DNA of 64,000 nt from Hepsetus odoe (taxonomy: Eukaryota; Chordata; Actinopteri; Characiformes; Hepsetidae). Each line of letters opens with the position of its first letter. The first letter of the stretch is position 1. The notes under the pieces were generated by a model. The model saw nothing but the letters and a program-made list of their open reading frames with translations. It made no database searches and had not been told where the DNA came from. Both the position numbers and the translations under genes were made by a program. Below, one piece after another: positions 36,801-50,800 of the stretch. The stretch covers positions 20,770,529 to 20,834,528 of the forward strand of contig CM029384.1 of the NCBI GenBank assembly GCA_017165825.1. Direction: 5' to 3'.

Positions 36801-39800
36801 GCTGTTTTTCTGGCAGGTTTTCTGGGGGAATCCTTTGCAGTGTTAGAAGGAGGTGGATGAAGCTCAGTTTTCACTGAAGGTCAGCGGGTTGCCATTTCAA
36901 TCAAGGACACTGCAGCCTTCCTCAAGCTTTCTAATCCGTAAATCACCCTTGGCATTATGGCCAGGCCATTAAAGAGCTGCTCTGGACAGTCATGCTGCTA
37001 AATCAGCATTTTAAAGGAGCATTTCAGGGCAAAATCAAATTTGCACACTTATCCCAAGTGTCGTATATCAGAAAAGACATGTATGGTGTCTGAATATAGT
37101 TTCACTTGAGCTATGAGGCTAATGCAGATAATAAGTAATTTAAACTTGTACCATTAGGCATTGCACATCCATCACACTCTTAAAGACATTGCTAAAAAGA
37201 GGACAAAGTACTGGCTTTATGCTACACAGCTACTGATTTTAGCTTTCGGACATACATTTAATTAGCTGAACAGTTTACTGTATATCACAGTTTCAAGAAC
37301 CACACAAATCAGTCTGATAGAGAACACTTGGAGTGAAGTAAGTGTGATTTTGCTGATATAGCCGACCACAAATTAGATTTTTTTAATTTGCCAATTTGAA
37401 TGCACGATTTAAACACGTAAGTAAATCTGCATAACCATGCATTAAGGTGTGCAGTTTTTTTGGCCAATGCACCTGGTCCAGAGTGCTTCATGCATTTCTA
37501 TTGGTTAAGCTACTGCGTCTGGTTTCATAGTGTTTTTGCCAAAACAGACATGAGTACAATTTTTGTTTTTTTTATTCCACATAAAACCAGCCACTGCTTC
37601 TGCTCAACCTTAAAAAAATGGTGTGGAGTGTGGTATGATATTTGGGACAACCCCCTCTTCCTCACATGCATATGAATGGGGGAAAGAGCATTTTTCATTT
37701 CTTAGTGTATCTGCAGCCAGTTCATACATAATGCATGTTCAGAATGGACGCAAAAAGCTTAGTGCCATCAGTATGTTCAGTATTAACGGTGCTTTTTGAT
37801 GTATCGTGTAACATGATTTCAGCCATGAAAGGAGCATGAGAGGAGGCACTTAGGAAGTGACACGCACCAGTGTCCTGTGGCCGGCAGGAAATAGACGCAG
37901 CAGTGAACGCGAGTGTCAGGGATTCTTCGCTTCCTGTTGATGTGCAGCTCCTCCTTCAGATATTTCTCATACTGCTCATTTATGTACTTCACAATGGGCT
38001 CCCAGCTGCAGAAAGGAACAGAGCAGGATTTGTAAGACCATCTCTAACACTATCAGCAACACAGTCTCTTTCTGGACAAGCAGTCCAACCTGCTTTTTGA
38101 AATCTTTTTCATTACAAGGAAGCAAACATACCAGTAGGCCTTATCTGCAGAGTCATTAGTACTAACTATTTCAGTAAAGATGTGCAGTAGCATGTCTAAA
38201 GCCACAGAACCGAGAATTAAAATCTTAGAACTTATTAAATACTGCAGTTCATTATATACATCAAGGACCCTAGGTGACAACCCTTTATTCATAACCTACA
38301 TTAACATTTATAAAGGTGTATTCCAAGCGCCGGTTTTCATGAAGGTCATTTTGATCTCAGAGAGGGTTGGCAAATGAGCCTTGTTGGAAACTTTTAAAGA
38401 GTTGAAAAAGGGAAAGTGACTGATCGTCGTTGTGAAACACAGCAGACAGCAACCAAATGCTTCCTCTGCATTTCACCCAAACACACTGTACAGCAGGGGT
38501 CAGCAATTTATAAGCTATTTATTTATAAGCTATTGAAATTGCCCGGGGAGCAGTGATGGGGACAGTACCTTGCTCAAGGGTACCTCAGAGCAAACCTACT
38601 GGTCTGGGATTCGAACCCAAACATTCTGATCCTGTGCTGGTAAGAGGTCGCAACTTGACACCACTTCCATCCAGGACCAGCATAGCATACTTTCCTCCCC
38701 TGTCCTCACTAAGGGGGCTTAACAGATTTTAATTAATTGATTTAACATAATTTATTTTTTTAACAGTATTGGGCAGTTAGTGATCTCCCAGCATGCTGAG
38801 CTATCCCACGATGCTGCAGCTTCAGAAGATTCTGTGGAGCTTCATTGACTTACTAGCTAACCTACACCATCCCAGTGTTGGCGGTATGATGAAAAAGTAT
38901 GAATTTGGGTAAAATTGAAAAACAAACAAAAAAATTGCTTTTGGTCAGAGTTAATGTTGCTATGGTAACTGTATTATTGTTTCTAGTGCTTGCCACAAAG
39001 TGTGTCTTTTTCGAAGATCAGGCCAGGGATGTCTGGATTGAACTCCAAATAATCTGTTAAAACCAAAATCTGGACTATTCGAACATAAAACCATTTGGAA
39101 AGGATCTTCCTACAGACACAGTCAGTGCTGAAATGACTTTTCATACCAGTTCTCATTGTTGATCTGGTCTCCAAATCCAGGTGTATCAATCACGGTCAGC
39201 CTCATCTTCACCCCCCTCTCCTCAACGACTGTGAAACAGAGAGAAGGAAAGAAAAGTTGGCATAACAACTTCGCTTTGGGTATATTCAGCTCAGCTTTAT
39301 GTCAAAGTCTTCCTAAAACCAAACCAAAAAAGCAGGTTTAAACAATTACTCTGGATATAAAAACCGTTGGAATATTTTATGAAAGCTCCAGTTTATGAAA
39401 GCTCCAAACTTATATTTCTGGGAAACTTGACACCTTTACACATATACTTAGACACTTGTGCCTGATTTCCCTCTCTAGGACTAAGGAGGGGATGAAGGCT
39501 TTCTTCTTGCTGCATCTATTAGTACTCACAGATATCCAGAGAGATATCCAGGAAAGGCTAGAGCTTTACTAAATAACTAAAAACTAGTACATAAAAAAAA
39601 TAAATAAAGTGACCTCAGCATTTTAGGGGAAGCCCAGGATGCCAAAGGTACAAAACATAAAATGCAAACAAGCCACTTTTTCCACATTTTCATTTTATCA
39701 CTTGCAGTTTTGTGCAAAACCTCATCAAAAACGCTCTTTCAGTTCAAAGGCAGATGAAACACCTGAAAGGTCTGAGAATGGATGAATACAGACAGCAGTG

Positions 39801-42800
39801 GGATAAAAATGCAAGGCCTTGGCATTATTCCCAAATCAGCACTGTCACTAGTACGGTCACGTGTGATGTTGCTTTGATACTGTTACGCTCATTTGCATTA
39901 AAAAACTATTTTGGAAACCATAGAGGTCCCCAAGCTTTTGCCTGCGTGCCTTCTATTTCAGACGGGACATTCACTGCAGGCCATGTCTGTTCTGTCACGT
40001 CTGCTGCAGACGCTGATCTGAAGGACCAATCAATTAAAGGATCAAAGTGGCGCGGGGGTTTTAGAGCCTGCACTTACGGCCAAGCCTCAGGACTCAATGT
40101 TCTCCAACTCAAAATCACAAATCACACGGCCCGGCAGCTCGCAGGGCTGTTCAAAGGCTGGAAATTACCTTCAAACATCCAGGCCTCACCTGGAACCCAA
40201 ACACGACACCCAGAGCACTTCCAGGAATGCAAGATGGGACACGAGCCCCCGGCGCAGGCACACAACGGCATGCTTACAAATTGACTAGAACTTTCTCTCT
40301 CAGGCTGAGAGCAAGAGGCCTAAACACTGATATTATGCAGCAGATGCACTCCTTCTCTCCTACGTAGGCAGTATGACCACATGAGCACTCCCGTGTCCAA
40401 CAGTATCATCATCAAACTGAGATACTGATCAGAACAGTCACTGAGATATCCACAAAGTTTTTGTTGTCTAATTAGAAGTGATTTATGGCAGAGAATTGGA
40501 TCTCTTTAAAATAGGAACCAGGAGTGAATTTATGAGCGCCTTCAGTTATTTTTAAGTAATGTTAATAGTAAAATAGTGGCTTTATTTTTTTGAGTATGCT
40601 TTTTAGGCCAAAATACTCTCACAACATCTCCAGCATCATCATTTTCTGTTGGCAGCCTTAAGTAGCATGAGACATCCCGGACATCTGGTCTCTGTCAAAG
40701 CCGCTGACTGATAATTGCAGGTGATAGAAGAAGAACAAAATATCTCAATGATCCAAGAAATATTAAAAATACACAATGTTTCGTGATATTAATTTTTTTC
40801 AGGTTTAAATGGAGAAGAAAATCCAGTAGTGCCTCAAAAATATGAATACAATGTCCATCCGTCAACACAGTGCACTGAATCCAATCCTTTTAGAGGAACA
40901 TGCAGCTCTACAATATTCTTTAATAAGTGATGATTTCATGAGATACTCAGAAAATATTATTGCGATGTGATTGATCATGGTAATGACACATTTTGTCATA
41001 CTGACCAGCCCAATTTCTGCTACATTTCTCAGGATTGGCGTATTTCCCGTTTAATCTCTCTGACTGAGTAATTACATCATTGATTTTTGCAGGCAGAAGT
41101 TTAGAAAAATCAGTGGGATTCCTTTTTAACATTGTGTGGCTCAGGAAACGTTTTGGCCAGCATGTGGACAAATGACAAAATGCAGAGTATGGGTTTAATT
41201 TGGGCATCTCAGTGGTTTGGAAAAAAGGGACTTTTAATTACAAAGATAAATAGTGAATATATCATGTTGCGGTTGGTCTGCATGGATGAACTGCATTAAG
41301 AATAAGAATCGCGGTCGTGCGTTTAAGGTTGATGGAGGCTTAAAGGTGAGGTAGAATAATCAGACCTATAGAGAGAAATGTGTAAGTGATATTGCATGCC
41401 GCCTTGTGATTGCACGGTTTCCCTTCCCAGTATATACATTAAATAAAAAATGTAAAAAAAATGAAAAAATAAAGTTTTGTAAAAAATGAAAAAAATTAAA
41501 TAAATTAAATTAATTACTTAATAAAATAATAAAGTACAATTATTCTATTTAATATATTTATTTAACACATTTATGTATTTATATCATTTATTGGACTTGA
41601 TGACACCTGCACAAGACAGACCTGAAAAAAAAAAAAAAAGATTTTTCATACTGTCCTGTTCATCAGCGTAAAATCCCACTGAGCGGCGCGACAACGAACC
41701 CATGATGATCAGGAATTAAAACGTCAGTCAGCGCTCGGCTTCACATGACAGCCGCCCATCTTTCAAGCAAAACCAGCTTGTCACAGCTCGTGTGTTTTTT
41801 TGGTTTGAAGAGAAAAAAAAAACTGAGTCAGGATGAGTTTCCCAGCAAACTGGCAAACTCTCTTCCTTTTTAAAAGCAATAGTCAAAAGCGATCACCACA
41901 CACTTGTTAAACAAACTTTCTGGCAATGAATGAAAAACTGTTACCCATAACAGTTGGACAAACAGCCAAAAACAGCATTAGCTGCATCCTGAATGAATGA
42001 AATCCTTACTTTTTTTTTTAATCCCTTTAACATCTAAGAGTGGGATGGAGAGACTGAAGCTGAAAGGTGGCATTGAGAAGTACTGCTTTCGCCACTGTTT
42101 TGTATGTGGCCTTTGAGAGGATGTAGCGATGGGGGGATGGGGGACTGTGGGACGCCTCTCTGCTCTTGGCAGAGGTACAGGCCTGCTCTTTCATGGCTTT
42201 GGGCTTTGTGTTGTGCGGAGGTGTCGAGCCGCGTGAGTTTCGGCTTCTCTTTTGTTCCTTCGGCCTGAGCTGTCTGGAAACTGTGTCCCATGTCCAGTCG
42301 CCCATGCTGGGGGGAACAGGGGGACCGGTAAAGCCATCTGCTACATAACGTGACCTGGACTTTAGCCTGAGACCGAAGAAGAACAGGAACAGATCTCAAG
42401 TCATCAAATCGATAGCTGAAAAGGCTACAAAACAGCCTGACCTTTGTGTAAAAATAAGGCTAAGTATCACCCACACCCATGACATTTCTGCAGGACATGA
42501 TGAAGTGAAAAAGTGCCACTGAGTGACAGTGCCACATAGAGGTATTAATGGACCAGATAATAACACACGGGTTCACACAAAGAATGTGGCGCAAACCATG
42601 ATGGCGCGTTCATTTCAACGCCCTTTGGTTATCGCTTGGTGTCGTGTAATAAATGATGCTTTTACAACAAGGCACGGGGCTCCGCTAATGCAGGCCACTG
42701 AGTCTGACAAAGGTAAACATTTATGGCGAATGTCAGGATGTGGCGGCTTGGATTTCTTAAGGCTTGTATAGTAGAAAAATGTACAGAGGAACAGGCCATT

Positions 42801-45800
42801 CTCAGTCACTACACTGTTTACGTTTTGCTAGACTGAGAAGCCAGTGAGGGGTGTCTGCAGGAACGATCTCAGGAGGTCGGCCGCTGAATGGACTTCACAT
42901 TGATAACAGACAGAAACGCAGAAGGAAAACCATACACACATTTTTTGAAGTCACTGAGCCTTGAGATTTTGCTGAGGAAATCCATCCATCCCTGTTCTGA
43001 GCTGCTTATCCTCACCAGAGTCGTGGGGGGGTGCTCATATCCCAGCGCTCGGGTGAAAGGCGAGGTCGCAAGGGCCGAAACAGACACTCAAACACGCTCA
43101 CATCAATGGAGCAATTTAGCATCTCACCTGACGTACATGTCTTTGGTCTGTGGGAGGAAAGCCACACAGCCTGGGGCAAACATGCAAACTCCACACTGGA
43201 GGGACCCAGGCCGCCCTGGCTGGGAACTGAACCCAGATCTTCTTGCTGTGAGATGACAGCACTAACCACCACCCTAACACATATTATATATATTATGGTA
43301 TGGTGTTTAGAAAATGACAACAAGCTTGAGCTGAATGAAACTTCAAAGCTGTGTAGATTTAAACTCATAATATTGGGAATACACGTTCTTAATGTATCCT
43401 GATGGAAATTCCAGTTGCTACAGCAGCATCCATAGCAGTGCTTTTAAAAGGGGCAAGAAATATAGAATACAAAGCTCCATCAAATCCAAAATCGTGCAAA
43501 AATGCATTGCATGTGCATTAAGTGCAGTAAAATATGCAATGCATGTACAGAAAATGCAGGCAATGGATTCGATGTAAGTATAATGATTGAAATTTGAAAA
43601 TATAGCATGAAACCTTGAGAATCCTGCACACGTGTCTGTGCAGACATTTTAAAGGCATTTTGATTGTAATGCTTATATATACTGTACTGTGCAAAAGTTT
43701 TAGGCAGGTGTGAAAAAATGCTGTAAACAAAGAACGCTTTCAAAAATGGAAGTGTTAATCATTTATTTTCATCAATCAACAAAATGCAGTGAATGAACAA
43801 AAGAGAATCTAAATCAAATCAATATTTGGTGTGACCACCCTTTGCCTTCAAAACAGCATCAGTTCTTCTAGGTATGCTTGCACACAGTTTTTGAAGGAAC
43901 TCGGCTGGTAGGTTGTTCCAAACATGACTGTGTTTCAACCCCCGTGTGACATTGATGATCATCAGCACCTGTTTGGTAAAATTGGTTGATCACACACCGA
44001 CTATAATCCTACAGAATCCCTGACTTTGTGCAAGTGTACCTAGAAGAACTGATGCTGGTTTGAAGGCAAAAGGTGGTAACATATCTTGTAGATATGTATA
44101 TGCCTCTTGGTAATATAGTATATATGTATATATATTTATATTTATATATTTGTATAGATAGATAATTTATTATTATAGCTCCTGTACTTTTCTCCTTTCT
44201 CCTGTACTTGTCCCTCTTTCCTTATACCTCTATTTTTATATATCTTTTTCCTATTCTTTCTGTACATCTGTCACTTTTATAAGAGCCCTGTAACACCCAA
44301 ATTTCCCATTCGTGGGATAATAAAAGATTACTCTACTCTAACACCAAATATTGATTTGATTTAGATTTTTGATTTAGATCATTATGTATATTTCTGAAAG
44401 CATTCTTTGTTTACAGCATGTTTTCACACCTGCCTAAAACTTTTGCACAATACTGTATATATATATATATATACTTTGAATTTAGTTTCTAATTCCAATA
44501 GAAAGTTCCAGGTGTATTCCACAAGTGAAGCTTCCATGTATATATGCACACTGTCCTCACATGCCTGAATGGCTTTAGTGTAGTGGAGCAGTTTGTGTTA
44601 CAGAAAAGCTCTGGTCAGACACTACAATAGGTCATGCTTGCTGCTCCGGTGCCTTTGCTTGTGCTTGCAGCAGCTGATTTCTGCAGCAAAGGAGCCAATA
44701 GTTTGGCCAAGTTAGCGAAGGCAGAAACACGAGGTTTCTAATTTTGGAAATCTAAGCAGTTGAAGTGAAAGTTAAGAGGTAGCTAAGCTTCCCTATTAGG
44801 ACTGGAAGCCAAACACACAGCTAGCAGAGCATGAGATTAATTTGAATCCAATGATGAGGTTGCAAGGGGGAAGCAAGAAAAGGAAGAGGGTTCCATAAGG
44901 GGATGTGGAGCTACTATTTATCAGAAAAGGAGAGCAGGTGATTCATTTCCAGAGAGAGAAGGTTTTTCCTCTATGGGGCTTTTACACCTGTGGAGCGGTG
45001 GTGTGGAGAGTAATTAGCCTCGTGGCTCTCAGTGGGGCTTTATAATTCGAAATTTCAGCATGCATATTCAGCCAAGGGGGAAGGGTCTATCCATCTGAAC
45101 TGGCAGCGATGCTCCGCAGCAATCAGCATATCACCCCTGCCGACGACCTGTACCGAATGCACTTGATACGGAGGATAGAAGTCCTCAGGTGTTACCCAAA
45201 CAGGCTGTAACACAGTTGGCACTTTATTTTCCCTTCTCTAAAATGGCACCTTGAGGCTTGATTTCATTTCCGTAACCTTTAGTTGTGGAGCTCTCCCACT
45301 GAGAAGAGGCCAGATGCCCTTCAGAAAGTGGCTGCTGGATAAAAAAGGAGCAAAAAATAGAACTAGCGTTATTAATCTCATATTGTGCCATCTTGACTTT
45401 CCCTCTCAGACGTGAATGGAGTTTATCCTCACTGGACTGCATTTAGCTGTTCGGTAGCCTGTAGCGGCAGGCTTTGACATAAGAAGGCACACCTTGGGAT
45501 AAGTTAGGGGTGGCCGATATGGAGGTTTGATGTTGATCACTGGTGTAGTGGTATATATATATATACATAGGTCGCCAGTCCATCGCAGGGCAACACAGAC
45601 AAACACACATATACACACACTCACACCATCTCTAGTACACCTGACGTGCATGTCTTTGAATGGTAGTAGGAAACCGGAGCACCCGAAGGAGACCCACACA
45701 GACACGAGGGGAACACTAGGCCACCGCTGCCCTGGGTTTAATCAAGCAAAAAAAATAAATAAAAAAATATCATAGACATAGTTTTTCTTATTTTTCCAGA

Positions 45801-47849
45801 TGGGTGTGCTGCCAGTCAGTATTCTCAGAAGTAGTACCACTGCAGTGCTAGGGTCCCTCACAAAGCACAGCTGTTTAAATGTTGGCCATATCCATTGCCC
45901 TCTGATGCCAGCCAAAACAGACGTCAGTTAGCCGAAAAAACAACTGAAGTTTGTCAAACAGCTACTAATTATGTAATATCGTTTTTTATATGTGAAAACT
46001 ATTTGAATCATTATGTATTGCACATTACTGCTTTTGCCCATTTTCTTGGAGAGCGCCAACATTTCTGGAGTTGATTATATTTCAGCCACATCGCCCACCC
46101 CCAGCATGGCTTCCTATTTTCTTTTCTTTGTGCTCCAGGATGTTCTTAAACACAATGAACAGAGGGTTGTACTGATTTATTCCCTTGTCAGTAAATCTAC
46201 AGTGTGATATGAAGACAGATTGCGTTGCATGACTGCTAATTGCTGAAAGAAGACAAAAAACACACCCTCACACGTGCACAAGTACATGCACACATGCACA
46301 CACAATAGTGCCATTTAAAGGGCAGGCTGAGGGGGCTACACCATCTGCCTTCCACGCCTTTTTCAAACCAAGCATGGTGGTGCCTTCAAAACTAAAATAG
46401 AGATTTGTGGCCTTCTCTAGTCAGTGTATGCGGGATCTTTGAAAACACATGCTGTTCTGTGCATATGGACTCACTGCACAGTCCAATATTGCAAAGCCCT
46501 TGCTAAACCCTTCATAGGATATTGCTGTGCTAAGTCTGTTTTTGATCTGTCAGTAAGAGCTGCTGCTTTCCCAACATTGATCAGCATTGTTTTCCTATTC
46601 AAACAGAAGCTCCAGCCCAAACCTGCTGATGAACTAATGTGGCTCTACATTGAGGGGGACCTGGCTCCTGAAAGTAAAGCAAGCCTTGATCTCTCAGCTC
46701 AGGAGTCTGTGGCAGGGCTCTTACTTCAGGGTGTTATTAGCAGCTATGAGACATCAAAAAGCTTTTCAGGAACTGTAGAAACATAAGAACAAAACCTGCC
46801 TTCAGTCAGAACATTAATCGTTCGGTTTCAAAATGGGAAGCAGACACACACCTCAGCATGTCTGCCGCCCACCATCAGGCTGCTTTAAGTGATGTCCCCT
46901 CAAAGTCATGTAAGAAGTCAAAGTTTTCTGGACTAAGATTGTCAAATAACTATTTTTCTATCTTTACTTATCAATTTCACAAGCAACTTTTGACAGCTAT
47001 AGTAAAATTAACGTTTTTGTATTTGGCTCCATCCCAGAGTGACTTTTATCAGGCAACAGAGGTGGGCTTATGTAACTTAAGGTGGTCTGGCCCAAGGTCT
47101 CTTATTGATCTAGCAATAGCATTTGATTCTGTGTTGAGGACGCCGGTGTTATCCACTACGCTATACGGTGTTATCCACTATACTATACAGTTTACTGGAC
47201 ATTATGTGTATCACTCATGGATTGATCATACTTAACAATATTACCAATTCTTCTTTGGACTTTTTGTGATGCCATTGAACCACCTTTGGTTATCTGAAGA
47301 TCTTTGGTATAATTTTACTTTAGATAGCGTTCATAAGCCTACACGATACATAAGAGATTTTAGTTTTAATGACCATAGCTTTCTATGCAGGCTAATGTCA
47401 ACTGCCATAAAAGGCTTATGTAGAGGTTAGGGTACACCTTCCTCAGATGTTTCCTGGAACAACCCTTCTGGTTAATGATATGGGTTTGATATGGGATTTA
47501 AAGAATCTCCACATTATGTTAAAATTCCTCACCATTTAAAGGTTTCTGGTAGAACTACACAAGAACATGAGAGAAGTATGACATGGTAAGCCTTGACCAG
47601 CAGCTTCATCCACTCTACTGTGTTCAGTGTGGTCAAGTCAGTCAGATAAATGTTGGCCTTCGACGGCATCCAGAGGCGTTCTCTGACCCAAGGGATGAAA
47701 AATGGCCTCTCTCTATCTCTCTTTCCCTCTGATGAGGATCTCTTAATGATAGCTGTGGTCAAATCTTCCCCAGGCTGTAGACTGCATGATTGATCTTCCT
47801 CAATCCATCCTGAATTCTGCTTCTCGCTCTTACTTACTCACACAGACAC

Positions 47850-47883
<34 letters not shown>

Positions 47884-50800
47884 CCAAACCAACTCCTAGA
47901 TGTCTGGCTGAGCTCAAAAAAACCACAGAGGCTACCTTCAACTTTTTCACTTCCCATACACCTATAGTCATGACAAATCTTCTCATCAAAATCTTCTCTC
48001 TTCTCAGCCTTCCCCCAGATCGCGTGATCACATGTAGCGCTGAACATAAAAGGGGGAAGTTTACTTAGCCCAACCACTAGAGGAGATCCAAGACACCAAG
48101 TGGTAGCTTTCCCAAAGCTTGTTAAAGTGCAAAAATGAGGCCTATTTGTCAAAAAGGGAAGGGTTCCATTAAAATGAGTTTATCTCAGACTGGATGCATG
48201 CAAAATTCAGAGTACAATAAGCAATAAATAAGCAAGAAAATGCCTGTTAGGTTTATAGCCCCAACAGAAATCCCTTTCTTTGCTTCCATCTTGCCAAATA
48301 TACAATATCAAGTCAAGTAGGATTTTATTGTCATTTCAGCCATATACACAGTACACAGTGAAACGAAATAACGTTCCTCCAGGACCCTGGAGGAACCAGA
48401 GGTAACAACAATATGCCAGAGGTAACAAGATAAACACTGCCTGGGAGCATCGTGGAACAAGAAAACTTCCCATGTGGACTCACTGTGGCTCACTGATTGG
48501 AGTTGGACGGTCTTGGAGATTTTCTCCTCGTAATTAGGAGTGCAAGACTTGCGGCTGACCTTGGACTTGAACAGTGTGTTGACCAGGGTGGACTTCCCTA
48601 GGCCGCTCTGACCTGCCGAAGGAAAGACAAAACAGCTTTAAAGATTAGAAGCATTTTTACGCCCTTGTCGTCTCTGTTCCTGGAGAAATATAAGAAGGCT
48701 CAAAATATGAAGAAAAGAGGAGCAGCTCTTCAATTTGTCTTAATACAATGACTTCAAACCATTCCTCAGAGCCCACCCAGTCGGTTCACTTTTTTGCACC
48801 AACCCACAATGCAAATATATGAGTGTACCTTTGCAAAGGGCATGCTCCTTTTGTTAATGATCAGCTATTGGGCTAAACAGTAATGCAGGCTCCTAAAAAT
48901 GCCTCGTAGAAATATTTGCACAAATATTAGCAATGCTGGAAAAGACATTATTAGATATGTAGTGGCTATGGAAGACAAAAAAATGCTACGAGCATAAAAG
49001 TCATTCACAGTACCTTTTGAGATATTTGAGAAATAACAGAGACTTTAGCATCAGTCTCTGAGAATGTAGGGCAAACCCTGAACACATTCATTTCCTGACG
49101 CCCTTTGCCCTTGACTTGCTACTGCAAGTGAAGAAAAGTGAGGGAGCTTCATGACACTCTTAGTAATAACTGCATCACCTGCTTTTCTCCATTCTCACGG
49201 ATGCAGTGGCACAGATAAAATGGAGGTCAGGAGGGTGTGTAATGAAGACACGGCGATGCAGAGCAGGGCATCAATACATAAACCCTTCTGCAGCACAAAT
49301 CAGCAGCAGTGTGACGTGGCCGGGTCAAGTCCGGGCGAAGTGCCTGGGAGTCTTATCTGGCGGATGGCCAAACACACGGCACAAAGCCACTGGGAGCTGA
49401 GGGTCTTAATGACTCTCACACACCAGCGCTCACGGGCCTGGCGGGGAAGCTATTACCGTGGAGGGATTCTTATCAAGACCCTCTCGTTCACTTAAATAAC
49501 ACGCTGTGTATCTGCAGCACCTCGTCAGCCACAAAGGAGCGGCATTTTGTTAACCCTGCTAAAGCCCCCCATGACGAACATGCCTCTTCTTATCATTCCT
49601 GTAATTACTTCTCACTCTTAAGTCACAGAAACTAGCTAGGAAATCCAGCGGAAAGTGCAGATTCTAAGCTTTCAATCCATATCACATTTTGATATTTGAT
49701 TACAATTTGAACCACAATGGCTTGCTTTGCAAAAGGAAAATATTAAAAATATAATTATCAATGCAGAACCCATTCATTTCTACATTATCTGAGCCACATA
49801 TCCTAACCAGGGGGGCTGCCCTAACTCTCGTAAGCCGAAAGGCGGACAGGTCACTAGTCCTTTGCAGGGCAGACACTTGGACAAATACAAAGTGAAAAGT
49901 GAAAGTGAAAGTGACTGTTCTTGTCATTGTGAAATGCAACACAGCACAACACAATGAAACTCCCCTAAGCATCAGGCCACCGCTGCCCCAATCTAGCTGA
50001 TGTACCCCCCCAAGAAATAAAAATTATATATATATATATAATTGTAGACTCTTGATGGACTGCAAATTATACAGTCTCTGTTTTAGTGAAGAAAAAGGTT
50101 TAAATAAGCTCCTCCTACATTTTAATATTTAATTCTACTATTTAAAAGGTCCATTCCCTGCAAATTCACAGCTAATCGATCTAAATGTGAAAGTGAAAGT
50201 GACAACCCTTGTCATTGCGAGGTCACAGCACAGCACACGTGAACCACAACGAAACTGGACCTCTGCATTTAACCCATGCACTCAAACACCGTGCAGCAAC
50301 TGAAAGCGCCCGGGGAGCAGTGACGGGGACGGTACCTTGCTCAAGGGTACCTCAGGGCAACCTACTTATGAGATACTTGTGAGGCAGCGACATGGAGCTG
50401 GACACTCCATGTCCAGCTCCATGCCGCTGAAACTCACACCCAAAAAATGGAAATGTGAATCCCTCTAAAATGAATGTAAATCATGTAAAGCAGTTTGCCA
50501 AGAGTAGGCCATGGTTGCCAGGTAGCATAACTCTTTATATGAACTTAACTATATTATGAGAACTTTATAGATGATATGATTGGGCAGGATAGCATCCATG
50601 ACCTCCGGGGGCCACCAGTCAGCCACTGACCCGGGCGAAAGCAGGGGCCGAGTGGTGTGCTGAACCACCATACGGAAGCCTGCGTGCCCCGGGGAGCCGT
50701 CAGCAGATAAAACATTTGACAGAGACAGACGACGGAGCCAGTATGAGCTGACCTCCTCCATCATCGACCACCCCAGCACTGGCTCTGACGGATTTACGTC

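Larger units (their letters stand above)
39229..48483 (-). other. septin intron between the Walker A and DTPG exons
   Basis: 9.3 kb. It holds the interspersed repeat at 42983 and 45570, the interrupted TIR element at 43684-44458, a (CA)n at 47841 and one repeat tail at 48303. A 190-codon + strand open frame at 39712-40284 is antisense to the gene and shows no recognisable domain. No exon was seen inside. Confidence 0.8.

Noticed and set aside
42027..42399. Overlapping open frames of 92 and 121 codons on the - strand
   Set aside because: Two frames open over the same GC-richer intron stretch without domain features or splice context.
42888..43402. Overlapping open frames of about 120 codons on both strands
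   Set aside because: They fall on a common interspersed fish repeat and are not genes.
46858..47235. 125-codon + strand open frame
   Set aside because: No recognisable domain; it lies in AT-rich septin intron sequence, antisense to the gene.
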